A stretch of 64,000 nucleotides of DNA from Polaribacter haliotis. GTDB lineage: Bacteria > Bacteroidota > Bacteroidia > Flavobacteriales > Flavobacteriaceae. Every line of letters begins with the position of its first letter. Position 1 is the stretch's first letter. Under the pieces are notes generated by a model. That model was not told where the DNA came from. It made no database searches and saw only the letters and a list, made by a program, of their open reading frames with translations. The translations under genes and the position numbers were made by a program. The stretch is from contig NZ_CP061813.1 of assembly GCF_014784055.1 (NCBI RefSeq), forward strand, positions 3,048,001 to 3,112,000. The letters run 5' to 3'. This document shows, in pieces, positions 54,300-63,269 of this stretch.

Positions 54300-55055
54300 A
54301 TGCTAATTTCTTCCATACCAAAACCCGATTTAAAACAAATTATTTCAATTTTTAATAGAGAAATTGGTCGTTTTGTTTTTTTCGTTTTTGTCTTATTTTT
54401 TGATGGCATTTGGTTTGCAGAAAATATAACCAATTCTCAAATCCTTATTAATATTTTAATGATTGCAGGGTTTATAAAAATGTACTTAAGATCCACGAGA
54501 AGAGTAAAAGAATTGATGTTATATGCTGTAATTGTGGGTTTTGGTGGAGAATATTTATTTTCCAGAGGTTTAGATATGTATACTTATAGATTAGAAAACG
54601 TCCCCTTTTATGTTCCTTTAGGACATGCAGCATTATATGGTCGAATTTTTATGTTCAGTAAAGCCTCTGTAGTTAGAAAACATCATAAAGCTGTGGAGCA
54701 AATATTTGGGATTTTTATTGGTTTATTTGCAACAACTTATTTAATTTTCTTTGCTGATGTTTTTGGTTTTGTAATGACTGGTTTTGTTTTTCTATTACTT
54801 TGGAAAAGACCAAAAGACCGCTTATTTTTCTTTTCGATGTATATTTTAGTAGCGATTTTAGAAATTGGGGGAACTGCTTTTGGAACTTGGAAATGGCCAA
54901 GTACAGCATTTGGAGTTTTTGATTTTTTGCCAAGTAATAATCCACCAAGTGGAATAAGTTTGTTTTACTTTTTGTTAGATATAACTTGCTTTTTTATTTA
55001 TACACAAAGACATAACATTGCGTGGAAACGTTTAAAAAGAATTAAAAAAGATTAA
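54300..55055 (+). CDS. Conserved integral membrane protein, unknown function
   Basis: 251 aa, about seven hydrophobic segments, with motifs GGEYLFSRGLDMYTYR and PFYVPLGHAALYGR and GTAFGTWKWP. The His/Gly/Arg-rich conserved pockets look like a family rather than a spurious ORF, but I cannot name it. Its stop overlaps by 4 bases the end of the small membrane protein gene on the other strand. Confidence 0.75.
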   Translation: MLISSIPKPDLKQIISIFNREIGRFVFFVFVLFFDGIWFAENITNSQILINILMIAGFIKMYLRSTRRVKELMLYAVIVGFGGEYLFSRGLDMYTYRLENVPFYVPLGHAALYGRIFMFSKASVVRKHHKAVEQIFGIFIGLFATTYLIFFADVFGFVMTGFVFLLLWKRPKDRLFFFSMYILVAILEIGGTAFGTWKWPSTAFGVFDFLPSNNPPSGISLFYFLLDITCFFIYTQRHNIAWKRLKRIKKD

Positions 55056-55258
55056 TTTCCTGCTAAAAAACGAATTGCTACAAAAACAGCAATAATTATA
55101 CCGCCATAAATTAGTACTTTTTTGCCAGCATTTTTGTAGTACCGTTCGTGATTTTTAATATCTTTTCTGTAGCTATAAATCATTAAAGCAATAAATGCTA
55201 AAATGAAAAAAATCATAAAAATAATTCTACCTGTTGTAAAATAAGCGCCTAAAAACAT
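55052..55258 (-). CDS. Small two-helix membrane protein (68 aa)
   Basis: IIFMIFFILAFIALMIYSY and VLIYGGIIIAVFVAIRFLAG are two membrane helices joined by a basic loop (RKDIKNHERYYKNAGKK). Convergent with the previous gene; resembles conserved small flavobacterial proteins. Unknown function. Confidence 0.65.
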   Translation of the reverse strand: MFLGAYFTTGRIIFMIFFILAFIALMIYSYRKDIKNHERYYKNAGKKVLIYGGIIIAVFVAIRFLAGN

Positions 55259-55379
55259 AACTTAATTCTTTATATCTTCTTGATTAATAGATGTATTTCC
55301 GTCTTAATTTTTCATAAAGTTTCTATATATTGTCTCTCTATAATCAGTAAGATTTCGATTTTACAAAATTACAAATTAA

Positions 55380-56102
55380 ATGAAGAACGCCATTGTATTT
55401 GGAGCAACTTCTGGGATAGGGAAAACTTTAACAGAACTTTTAATAAAAGACGGTTATAAAGTAGCGATTACAGGAAGAAGATTAGATAAATTAATGGAGC
55501 TGAAAAATCAATTTCCAGATAGTATTTTGGTAAAACAAAACGATATTCAAGAAGTAGATGCCGTCGAAAAAGTTTTCCATGAAATTGTTGCTGAATTTAA
55601 CACGATAGATTTAGTGGTGCAGTCTTCTGGTGTTGCATATATTAACCCAAAATTAGAATGGTCTAAAGAAGAACAAAGTATAAATACCAATGTTTTGGGT
55701 GTTACAAAACTGTATGTTTTAGCATATAATTTATTCAGGAAACAACAATTTGGACATTTAGTGGGAATTTCTTCTATAGCATCTATAAGAGGAAATCGTT
55801 CTGCACCTGTCTATTTTGCGTCCAAAGCATACCAAAAAGCATATTTAGAAAGTTTATATATTAAAACGAAAACCATAAAATCTAAAAAAGTTATTATAAC
55901 AGAAATAAGGCCAGGATTTGTAGATACAGCAATGGCTTTAGGTGAAGATCTCTTCTGGTTGGTTCCTTTAGAAAAAGCAACAAATCAAATTTATACAGCT
56001 ATAAAAAAGAAAAAACGAGTTGCATATGTTTCTAAACGTTGGATATTGGTGGCTTGGGTTTTAAAAATATCTCCAGCTTGGTTGTTAAAGAAGATATTGT
56101 AG
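55380..56102 (+). CDS. Short-chain dehydrogenase/reductase (SDR)
   Basis: 240 aa. AIVFGATSGIGKTLTELL is the cofactor loop (TGxxxGIG-like, here GATSGIG), followed by TGRRLDKL and GISSIASIRG. The catalytic YxxxK is YFASKAYQ. Small oxidoreductase of unknown substrate. Monocistronic. Confidence 0.92.
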   Translation: MKNAIVFGATSGIGKTLTELLIKDGYKVAITGRRLDKLMELKNQFPDSILVKQNDIQEVDAVEKVFHEIVAEFNTIDLVVQSSGVAYINPKLEWSKEEQSINTNVLGVTKLYVLAYNLFRKQQFGHLVGISSIASIRGNRSAPVYFASKAYQKAYLESLYIKTKTIKSKKVIITEIRPGFVDTAMALGEDLFWLVPLEKATNQIYTAIKKKKRVAYVSKRWILVAWVLKISPAWLLKKIL

Positions 56103-56161
56103 TATTAATTGTGTTTAAAGAAATAACTTATCAAAATAAATAAATTAAAACAAAATATATA

Positions 56162-56548
56162 ATGAAAAATAAAATAGCTGCAGTTCATGCATTTCACACT
56201 GCTTTTAAATTAAATATTCAAGAAACAGCAACTGTAAATATTTCTGATGAAAGAAAAAAATTACGTTTCGAATTAATGAAAGAAGAAAATGAAGAATATT
56301 TAGAAGCAGCACAAAATAACGATTTGGTCGAAGTTGCAGATGCTTTAGGAGATATGTTATATATTTTATGCGGAACGATTATAGAACATGGAATGCAAGA
56401 TAAAATTGAAGAAGTTTTTAATGAAATACAACGTTCTAATATGAGTAAATTGGGTGAAGATGGAAAACCAATCTATAGAGAAGATGGTAAAGTTTTAAAA
56501 GGTCCAAATTATTTTAAGCCTAATATTAAGGAGATTTTAGAAAGATAG
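56162..56548 (+). CDS. MazG-like / PRA-PH-superfamily NTP pyrophosphohydrolase
   Basis: 128 aa. ELMKEENEEYLEAAQNNDLVEVADALGDMLYI holds the EExxE…ExxD metal site of all-alpha NTP pyrophosphatases. The C-terminus (GKPIYREDGKVLKGPNYFKP) is typical of phage/bacterial small MazG relatives. Probably house-cleaning of noncanonical NTPs. Convergent with the GH27 gene (12-bp gap). Confidence 0.88.
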   Translation: MKNKIAAVHAFHTAFKLNIQETATVNISDERKKLRFELMKEENEEYLEAAQNNDLVEVADALGDMLYILCGTIIEHGMQDKIEEVFNEIQRSNMSKLGEDGKPIYREDGKVLKGPNYFKPNIKEILER

Positions 56549-56560
56549 ATTTTGATATTA

Positions 56561-57844
56561 TTATTTAAATTGAAATACATTAAAGGGTAAAGATTCTCCT
56601 TTGATTTTTAGAACAATAACTCCATGGCTAGGAACTTTACGTGTTATTTCTTGTTCTGATGAAATTGGATAAACTTCCTTAGACCATAAATCTTTAATTG
56701 TATATTTTTTAGACGCATCCAATCCTACAGATTTTAAACTAAATGTAATATCTTTAGAATTTTTAGACCTATTTAATAAAGCTACAGCTATTTCCCCACT
56801 TATTGTTGATATTAATGGTTTAGCCCAAATTTCTAAATCTCCATAATCCATTAATCTTCTGGCCTGATAAACAAATGGACTTTGGTTAAGTGCTATAATA
56901 TCTTTGTTAGAAATTATTTCAATTGTTTCTTTACTCATGGTAGTTAAATCATTACCTAATAAAAGAGGAGAATGCATTATAGACCACATAGAAAAGTGCG
57001 TTTTGTCTTCTTCATAGCTCATTCCTCTACCTACTTGTAGCATATCCATATCATTATAATGGCCTTTAGAGGCATACATCCATAAGTCTGCATTCAAATC
57101 AATAATTTTTAATATAGATTCGAAATTATTATTAATATCCCCAGAAATTCGCCAAGAATCTGCTATTTGTGTAACCCATTTACCAGGGAATTCCCATCTG
57201 CAAACATTGTACTTGGTTTCTGGTTTAATTGCTTTTATTTGTTTACTAATTTCGGTGTATCTAGTTTCTTCATCAAGATCAAGCCATTCACCACCACACC
57301 AATCTATTTTTATAAAATCATAATCCCATTCTTTAAGAAATAAATTTAAATCTTGCTTGTCATGCCCATATAATCCCATACCAGAACCTATGGTGTCTTT
57401 ATCCCAATAGGAAGCACAAGTATTAATACCTGCATCAGAATAGATGCCTGCTTTTAGTCCTTTGGAATGGATGTAATCGGCTAATGCTTTCATTCCACTT
57501 GGAAATCTTTTTTTATGAACCAGTAAATTACCATTTTCATCTCTTCCACCAAAAAAACCATCGTCAGTATTAATATATGAGTACCCTACATTTTTTAATC
57601 CAGAAGTAACCATTGCATCTGCTTGCGATTTAATTATATTTTCATTTATATTTATTCTATAATTATTCCAACTTGCCCAGCCCATTATTGGAGCCTGTGA
57701 ATTATTCTCTACTGATAAATTATTTTCCTTATTCTGTGAACCAATTATTTCTTTTTTGCTTGTTTTTTTATTACAAGATATAAGCAACAAAATTAGAATT
57801 AGAAGTGGTATAGTTAATATATACTTATTTTTTCTTTTGTACAT
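56561..57844 (-). CDS. Secreted GH27 alpha-galactosidase-like lipoprotein
   Basis: 427 aa with lipoprotein signal LLILILLLISC. The GH27 core shows MGWASWNNY, YINTDDGFF, GLKAGIYSDAG, the nucleophile in FIKIDWCGG and the acid/base in SWRISGDI. A C-terminal beta domain follows. It should release alpha-linked galactose (or N-acetylgalactosamine) from polysaccharides at the cell surface. No other PUL genes (susC/D) are in the window. Confidence 0.92.
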   Translation of the reverse strand: MYKRKNKYILTIPLLILILLLISCNKKTSKKEIIGSQNKENNLSVENNSQAPIMGWASWNNYRININENIIKSQADAMVTSGLKNVGYSYINTDDGFFGGRDENGNLLVHKKRFPSGMKALADYIHSKGLKAGIYSDAGINTCASYWDKDTIGSGMGLYGHDKQDLNLFLKEWDYDFIKIDWCGGEWLDLDEETRYTEISKQIKAIKPETKYNVCRWEFPGKWVTQIADSWRISGDINNNFESILKIIDLNADLWMYASKGHYNDMDMLQVGRGMSYEEDKTHFSMWSIMHSPLLLGNDLTTMSKETIEIISNKDIIALNQSPFVYQARRLMDYGDLEIWAKPLISTISGEIAVALLNRSKNSKDITFSLKSVGLDASKKYTIKDLWSKEVYPISSEQEITRKVPSHGVIVLKIKGESLPFNVFQFK

Positions 57845-57887
57845 AGCTTTATATTAATGGTTTTGTGAATTTAGTGTTTAAGAAAAT

Positions 57888-58316
57888 TTATTTTTTTTCA
57901 TTTATTTTACCATTGCCAATAACACTTTTAACATTGGCCCAAAAACTTAATAAAGCTCCAGAAGACTTCTCAGAAAATTCTGAAAGAAGTAATAAATTAT
58001 TTACAAATAACTTAATATTTGAAACATTGGGCTGATAATAAGCCATATTCCATTCTTCAAAATATCTTTTATCTGTTTTGTTTTCCCAAAGAACATTTAC
58101 TTTGTGGTGCCTTTTATCTTTTTTTATTTTACTAAATACTTCAAGGACATCCTTTTTTTCGCCTTCAAGAATTTGTACAAAACTGTTGTTGTGGTAAATA
58201 AGACATCCAGTTATATTTATAGATGAATTAAAAGTATTTGCTTCTGCAAGAATATTTTCTAAATCAGTAAAACTTAAGTTATCTATTGATTTAGAATGGT
58301 AATTTAATTGGTACAT
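57888..58316 (-). CDS. BLUF-domain blue-light photoreceptor
   Basis: 142 aa, one BLUF domain and a short tail. Key residues match AppA with a constant offset of 15: Tyr6 (Y21), Asn30 (N45), Gln48 (Q63), Trp89 (W104) and Met91 (M106). NITGCLIYHNNSFVQILEGE is the FAD-binding core. No output domain is fused, so it likely acts by protein interaction. Runs in the same direction as the GH27 gene with 43 bp between them. Confidence 0.93.
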   Translation of the reverse strand: MYQLNYHSKSIDNLSFTDLENILAEANTFNSSINITGCLIYHNNSFVQILEGEKKDVLEVFSKIKKDKRHHKVNVLWENKTDKRYFEEWNMAYYQPNVSNIKLFVNNLLLLSEFSEKSSGALLSFWANVKSVIGNGKINEKK

Positions 58317-58626
58317 TTAATCTATAATTTTTAAACCTTTATTTAATTAAATGTTCACAAAACAAATAACCATCTATTAATTATAATACTAATTAGCGAA
58401 GTTAAACTTTTTAAATTTAGAAGCAAAATAAACTAAAACTTCATAATTTAAAAAAGTAAAACAAAAACCTAATCACATAACACTAGAAGTTTATTTGGTT
58501 TTTCATAATTCAAAGTTTGTCTTTTCGCAAAAAAAAAAGCATCAACGTAAATTGATGCTTTTATATATTATTCGAAAATAAGTTATCAGCAGTAACAACT
58601 AAAAATTCCTACTAAAAACCGAATGC
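58317..58626. other. 310-bp gap between BLUF gene and ilvE
   Basis: Holds the upstream region of the BLUF gene (no clean TAnnTTTG found) and, at its right end, the ilvE terminator. Nothing else is seen. Confidence 0.6.
58529..58562 (-). terminator. Terminator after ilvE
   Basis: AAGCATCAA (58537-58545) pairs with TTGATGCTT (58552-58560); the A-run at 58529-58538 gives the minus-strand U-tract. Confidence 0.88.
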
Positions 58627-59685
58627 TTATTTCACAACAACTCTCCAACCATAAGGATCTTCAGCTTTATTTGTCTGAATATCTGTAATTGCTTTCTTTA
58701 AAGTTCCTGCAAAAGGTTTGTCTAATTCAGGTAAATCGTAATCTGTTCCTTGGTAACCAAAACCAGCAATAGGAGAAATTACTGCAGCAGTTCCTGCTCC
58801 AAACATTTCTTTTAAACTTCCAGATTGTGCAGCAGCAATCACTTCAGAAACTGAAATTTTACGTACTTCAACATCAATATTCATGTCTTCTGCAATCTGA
58901 ATAACACTTTTACGTGTAATTCCGTCTAAAATTCTATCACTTGTAGGGCTTGTAATTAAAGTATCATTAATTCTGATGAAAATATTCATTGCACCAGCTT
59001 CTTCAATATACTCATGAGTATTATCGTCTGTCCAAATTACTTGGTTATAACCTTTTTCAATCGCTAATTGAGTAGGGTAAAATTGTGCAGCATAATTTCC
59101 ACCAGCTTTTGCAAAACCAACACCACCATTTGCAGCACGTGCATATTTTTCTTCAATTAAAACTTTTACTTTACCAGCAAAATATGCTCCAGAAGGCGCA
59201 GTACAAATAATTAATTTGTAGGCATTTGCAGGCGAAGCGTGAAAACCGTTTCCAGAAGCAAACATAAAAGGTCTAATGTATAAAGAACTTCCATCGTTTT
59301 TTGGAATCCAAGCTTCATCTAATTTTAATAAAGCTTTTAAACCATCCATAAATACATCTTCAGGAATTTGCGGAATTACCAAACGTTCTGCAGATTTATT
59401 TAAACGTTTACAGTTGTCTAAAGGTCTAAACAACAAAGTATTTCCTTCAGCATCTTTGTAAGCTTTCATTCCTTCGAAAATAGATTGTCCGTAATGAAAA
59501 ATCTTCGCAGAAGGATCTAAAGAAATTGGTTCATAAGGTGTAATAACTGGCGTTTGCCATTTTCCATCTTTATAATCACAAACAAGCATGTGATCAGAAA
59601 AAACACTACCAAAAGGTAAATTATTAAAGTCTACACTTTCTATTTTAGACTTTTCTATATGTTTGATTTCTATATTAGAACTCAT
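58627..59685 (-). CDS. ilvE: Branched-chain amino acid aminotransferase
   Basis: 352 aa, PLP fold-type IV. HYGQSIFEGMKAYKDAEG, YIRPFMFAS, GFAKAGGNYAAQ (Lys of the Schiff base), EYIEEAGAMNIF and GTAAVISPI are classic IlvE. Interconverts Leu/Ile/Val with their 2-oxo acids. A TACATTTG -7 box (59717-59710, minus) pairs back-to-back with the DUF4920 gene's promoter. Confidence 0.97.
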   Translation of the reverse strand: MSSNIEIKHIEKSKIESVDFNNLPFGSVFSDHMLVCDYKDGKWQTPVITPYEPISLDPSAKIFHYGQSIFEGMKAYKDAEGNTLLFRPLDNCKRLNKSAERLVIPQIPEDVFMDGLKALLKLDEAWIPKNDGSSLYIRPFMFASGNGFHASPANAYKLIICTAPSGAYFAGKVKVLIEEKYARAANGGVGFAKAGGNYAAQFYPTQLAIEKGYNQVIWTDDNTHEYIEEAGAMNIFIRINDTLITSPTSDRILDGITRKSVIQIAEDMNIDVEVRKISVSEVIAAAQSGSLKEMFGAGTAAVISPIAGFGYQGTDYDLPELDKPFAGTLKKAITDIQTNKAEDPYGWRVVVK

Positions 59686-59709
59686 AATTAAATTGATTAA
59701 TATTCAAGA

Positions 59710-59780
59710 CAAATGTACATAATTTATTCATCTGAAAGAACATAAAAATATGGGTTTTGCATTAAAAATATGTACATTTG
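59710..59780. promoter_or_regulatory. Divergent promoters of ilvE and the DUF4920 gene
   Basis: TACATTTG occurs on the minus strand at 59717-59710 (ilvE) and on the plus strand at 59773-59780 (DUF4920 gene). Both match TAnnTTTG exactly. Confidence 0.55.
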
Positions 59781-59806
59781 CTATACTATTATTAAATATG
59801 CATTTT

Positions 59807-60316
59807 ATGAAGACAATCGTTAAATTTTGTGCAATAGCACTATTGGTTTTTACAGCTTGTAAAGACGGAAAGAAAGAAAATAAAGAAGTAGAAACACCAA
59901 TTCAAGAAATTGCATTTGCAACTTTTGGAGATAAAATTTCAGAGAAAGACGCATTAACAAAAGACCAAATGTTAGCGAAATTCGAAAACATGAATGTTGG
60001 TGATACAATCGATGTAAAATTTACTTCAGAAATTAAAGAAGTATGCTCTAAAAAAGGTTGTTGGATGAAATTACCTTTAAACGAAGGAACAGAAACAATG
60101 GTTCGTTTTAAAGATTACGGATTTTTCATGCCTTTAGATTCGAAAGGAAAAGAAGTAATTGTAGAAGGTAAAGCATTCGTGAAAATTACGCCTGTAGAAG
60201 AATTACAGCATTATGCAGAAGATGCAGGGAAAAGTAAAGAAGAAATAGCAAAAATTACGGAACCAAAAAAAGAGTTTTCTTTTGAAGCAAATGGTGTTTT
60301 ATTAGGAACAAAGTAA
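59807..60316 (+). CDS. DUF4920 lipoprotein
   Basis: 169 aa from ATG 59807. A longer reading from 59750 would put the -7 box 59773-59780 inside the gene, so the downstream start is chosen; it also gives a clean lipoprotein signal (TIVKFCAIALLVFTAC). The body has FGDKISEKDALT, CSKKGCWMKLP and DYGFFMPLDSKG, the DUF4920 (OB-like) family. Function unknown. mnmD follows 24 bp later. Confidence 0.85.
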   Translation: MKTIVKFCAIALLVFTACKDGKKENKEVETPIQEIAFATFGDKISEKDALTKDQMLAKFENMNVGDTIDVKFTSEIKEVCSKKGCWMKLPLNEGTETMVRFKDYGFFMPLDSKGKEVIVEGKAFVKITPVEELQHYAEDAGKSKEEIAKITEPKKEFSFEANGVLLGTK

Positions 60317-60340
60317 TTTTATAAAAACCAATTTCGAATT

Positions 60341-61009
60341 GTGAAAAGAGAAATATTAATTACTTCAGATGGTTCTACAACCATACATTTACCAGATTGG
60401 GATGAGCAATATCATTCCAAAAATGGTTCTATTAACGAAACGTATCACGTTTTTATAGAAAGCGGATTAAAGTTAGTTTCCACTGAAGAAGTTTCCATTC
60501 TCGAAATTGGTTTTGGTACAGGTTTAAACGCTTTTATTACCTATTTAGAAGCTAAAAAACCAATTAATTATGTTGGAGTAGAAGCCTATCCAGTTACTGC
60601 AGAAGAAATAGAAAAAATGAATTTTATTTCTGTTTTAGATGCCAAAGAAGAGAATGCTATTTTTGATAAAATGCACGAAGTTTCTTGGGAAGAAAAACAT
60701 CAAATTACAGACAATTTTTCGCTCACAAAAAGAAAGCAGTTTTTCGAAGATATTACAGACGAAGATACTTTCAATTTAATATATTTCGATGCTTTTGGTG
60801 CGCGTGTGCAACCACAATTATGGACAGAAGAAATCTTCGCTAAAATGTTTACTTCGCTAAAAGAAAACGGTATTCTTGTAACGTATTCTGCAAAAGGGAG
60901 CGTTAGAAGAGCAATGCAAGCAGTAGGTTTTACAGTAGAACGTTTGCCTGGACCTCCAGGAAAAAGAGAAATGTTAAGAGCGGTTAAAAAAGTTGGCAGT
61001 ATTCAGTAG
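60341..61009 (+). CDS. mnmD: tRNA 5-methylaminomethyl-2-thiouridine methyltransferase
   Basis: 222 aa from a GTG start. ITSDGSTTIHLPDWDEQYHSK, ILEIGFGTGLNAFIT and LIYFDAFGARVQPQLW match the MnmC methyltransferase half, here a stand-alone MnmD. It makes mnm5s2U34 in tRNA. The last five codons and stop (…GSIQ) come from a CAGT-rich repeat that continues downstream. Confidence 0.93.
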   Translation: MKREILITSDGSTTIHLPDWDEQYHSKNGSINETYHVFIESGLKLVSTEEVSILEIGFGTGLNAFITYLEAKKPINYVGVEAYPVTAEEIEKMNFISVLDAKEENAIFDKMHEVSWEEKHQITDNFSLTKRKQFFEDITDEDTFNLIYFDAFGARVQPQLWTEEIFAKMFTSLKENGILVTYSAKGSVRRAMQAVGFTVERLPGPPGKREMLRAVKKVGSIQ

Positions 61010-61125
61010 GCAGTTTTCAGTCACAGCTTTTAGACAGATTTAGAAAAAGTAATTAAAACAACTGTGAACTATGTTTCTATGTGGTAAAAATTATAGTCTT
61101 CAGTTGGCAGTCGCAGTTTTCAGTC
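60992..61125 (+). repeat. Degenerate CAGT-rich repeat blocks
   Basis: GGCAGTATTCAGTAGGCAG plus CAGTTTTCAGTCACAG (60996-61027) and TTCAGTTGGCAGTCGCAG plus TTTTCAGTCG (61099-61125) are variants of a CAG(T/C)-x-CAGT minisatellite of the type scattered through flavobacterial genomes. The first block supplies the end of mnmD. Confidence 0.6.
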
Positions 61126-61156
61126 GAGATAAAAAGAACAATTAAAATTCAGTAAA

Positions 61157-61288
61157 ATGGAATTCAAAAGAAAATTCGGAAGACAAAAACAATCAAAACC
61201 TACAAAAGGACTTTTTTTAGTCATTTTATTAGCCATCGTTTTAATACTTTGGTTTAAAGCAGATGCAATAATGGAAGCGTTGTTTTAA
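61157..61288 (+). CDS. Small single-pass membrane protein (43 aa)
   Basis: EFKRKFGRQKQSKPTKG is strongly basic and is followed by a membrane helix (LFLVILLAIVLILWF). It overlaps the convergent BI-1-type gene end by 4 bases. It is plausible as a real short gene, but there is no other support. Confidence 0.45.
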   Translation: MEFKRKFGRQKQSKPTKGLFLVILLAIVLILWFKADAIMEALF

Positions 61289-62025
61289 GAACGAATTGCT
61301 AACTTTTTCAGCAACCTTAAAACTTCTATATATAACCAAATTAATGTAATTAAAAACCCCCAAGTTGCTAGCCATTCCTTCTCTTTTGGTGCTTTACCAA
61401 CTTGCCTGTTTATATAATCGAAATCCAATAATAAGCTTAAAGAAGCCACAATTGCAGCGATTATATTAAATGCGATTGCATACCAAGAAGTTCCCCAAAT
61501 AAAGCTGAGGTTTATCCCAAAAAAAGACAAAATCCAAGCAATCATATACACTGTAAAAATACTGATGGACGCACTTATTACAACTGCTCTAAACTGTTTT
61601 GTAACCACTATTATTTTGGTTTTAAATAATAACAACATCACAAAAAATGTAACCATGGTTACAAACACAGCTTGTAATGGTAAACCTGGAAATCTTTTGT
61701 GTGCGTAAGCGCTAATCCCACCCAAAAAGAAACCTTTTGCCAACGCATAAATTGGTAATAAATACTTTGCTAAATTGTGTTTAAAAGAGATGAATAAACT
61801 CGCCACAATTGCTACGAACATTCCAATGGAAGTGTGCCATTTTACGCTTTCGCCTTCAAAGAAAATCGACCAAGTATAAGTTGCAGTTATCGCAACCAAA
61901 CACAACATTAATAACGATTTTAAGATAATTCCGCTTAAAGACATTTTCGCAGAATATCGTCTGTTTTTACCCCAAAAATATCGAGAAAAAGCCGGATTAG
62001 ATGTTCTTAAACCAAATCTATTCAT
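61285..62025 (-). CDS. Bax inhibitor-1/YccA-family membrane protein
   Basis: 246 aa with about seven membrane helices after a basic N-terminus (FGLRTSNPAFSRYFWGK). FFLGGISAYAHKRFPGLPLQAVFVT and SLLLDFDYINRQVG with Asp in the latter are BI-1/YccA hallmarks. Possibly a Ca2+ leak or membrane-protease-associated protein; the role in bacteria is unclear. Confidence 0.9.
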   Translation of the reverse strand: MNRFGLRTSNPAFSRYFWGKNRRYSAKMSLSGIILKSLLMLCLVAITATYTWSIFFEGESVKWHTSIGMFVAIVASLFISFKHNLAKYLLPIYALAKGFFLGGISAYAHKRFPGLPLQAVFVTMVTFFVMLLLFKTKIIVVTKQFRAVVISASISIFTVYMIAWILSFFGINLSFIWGTSWYAIAFNIIAAIVASLSLLLDFDYINRQVGKAPKEKEWLATWGFLITLIWLYIEVLRLLKKLAIRS

Positions 62026-62046
62026 AATTCAAATATATACTTTTTT

Positions 62047-62137
62047 TTAGGAGCTATTTCCTGCTTTTCGCACTCGCTTTTTTTATTCAGAAAAGAATAA
62101 AAAAGAGCTCAAACAAATGCTACAATCAGGGCTAGAC
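62047..62137 (+). repeat. Dispersed hairpin repeat, subtype B, copy 2
   Basis: GGAGCTATTTCCTGCTTTTCG, GCACTCGC, hairpin TTTTTTATTC/GAATAAAAAA, GAGCTCAAACAAATGCT, ACAATCAGGGCTAG. The same blocks lie at 44494-44590. AGCTA…GGGCTAG can form the outer stem. Confidence 0.8.
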
Positions 62138-62153
62138 TTGTTTGCCAGATTTT

Positions 62154-63269
62154 CTACTTTTTAAAACTTCTTCCTTTCCAATTATATTTAGAAAAAATAG
62201 ATTTAAAAACAATAAACACACTAAAAAAAGGATAGAAAAAACTACAAAATAAATACCACTTGTAGAACGCTTTTTTATGTTTATAAAAATTGATTGTTGG
62301 AATAAATAAAAACAAATCAATAATTAATTTCGCTGTTATTGGAAGAAAAATAAAAAGCAAATTATCAAAATAAAATAAGCTAAAAAGAATAACCAGGTTT
62401 ATTAAAAATACCAATAAACCAATCAATTTTACTTTAGAATCTTTAAATCTACTTGTTTTAGAAGCCCAACGAACTCGTTGATTTATCAGAGAATTCCAAG
62501 TTTTTACAGGAAAAGTTACAACAACTGCTTCTTTCGATTTTAAAAACTTTACAGATTCTTTATTACTTTCTAAAAATTTTTCAAACAGAAAAACATCATC
62601 GCCACTTGCAATTGTATTGTTGCCTTCAAAACCATTTAGTTTTAAAAATGCTGATTTTTTGTAAGCAAGATTTGCGCCATTACACATAAAAGGATATCCC
62701 ATTCCAAAACCACCAATTGTAGTTCCTTGCAAACTCATAAAATCTAACAATTGAAATTGTTCTAAAAAATTGTTTATAGCAATATAATTAACAGGAGCAA
62801 CCACCATTTTTGGGTTAGTTGTTTGTATAAAACTATCAAAAATATTTAACCAATTTTCTGGTAAAACACAGTCTGCATCTGTGGTTATAATCCAATTATT
62901 TTTTGCGATTGAAATCGCAGTTGTAATCGCATCTTTTTTTGGAGAATTGGAGGTTCTATTATTTTCTATAACATTAATGGACATTTTGTTATTAGGAAGA
63001 ATATCTTCAATAACTTTTACAGAATCATCAGAAGAGGCATCATCCACAAAAATAAAATCTACCAATTCTTTTGGATAATTTAATAAAGAAATAGATTTTA
63101 ATAATTGAGGTAAATTTTTAGCTTCATTTCTAAAAGGAATAATCACAGAAAATGAAGTTTTTGATTCCAAATTTTCAGCTTCAAATTCATAAACTTTGGT
63201 AAAACCAAAAGCCAATGCAATAATTAAAATTGCATACAAAATGAACATAAATACAAAAAACCAAATCAT
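62154..63269 (-). CDS. Membrane-bound glycosyltransferase family 2
   Basis: 371 aa. A membrane helix (~5-25) precedes the GT-A domain: VIIPFRNEAKNLPQLL, DFIFVDDASSDDSV, ITTDADCVLPENW (DxD), and QRVRWASK (the QxxRW-type end). Two to three C-terminal membrane helices follow. Processive-type lipid or polysaccharide synthase fold; product unknown. Its ATG overlaps the stop of the next upstream gene (ATGA), so it is translationally coupled with it. Confidence 0.9.
   Translation of the reverse strand: MIWFFVFMFILYAILIIALAFGFTKVYEFEAENLESKTSFSVIIPFRNEAKNLPQLLKSISLLNYPKELVDFIFVDDASSDDSVKVIEDILPNNKMSINVIENNRTSNSPKKDAITTAISIAKNNWIITTDADCVLPENWLNIFDSFIQTTNPKMVVAPVNYIAINNFLEQFQLLDFMSLQGTTIGGFGMGYPFMCNGANLAYKKSAFLKLNGFEGNNTIASGDDVFLFEKFLESNKESVKFLKSKEAVVVTFPVKTWNSLINQRVRWASKTSRFKDSKVKLIGLLVFLINLVILFSLFYFDNLLFIFLPITAKLIIDLFLFIPTINFYKHKKAFYKWYLFCSFFYPFFSVFIVFKSIFSKYNWKGRSFKK

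Noticed and set aside
55141..55149. ACCGTTCGT resembling the LytTR box.
   Set aside because: It lies inside a coding gene, is single, and no second box sits 21 bp away.
62132..62320. A 62-codon frame on the minus strand overlapping the glycosyltransferase 3' end.
   Set aside because: Out-of-frame overlap with a well-supported gene and no motif of its own.
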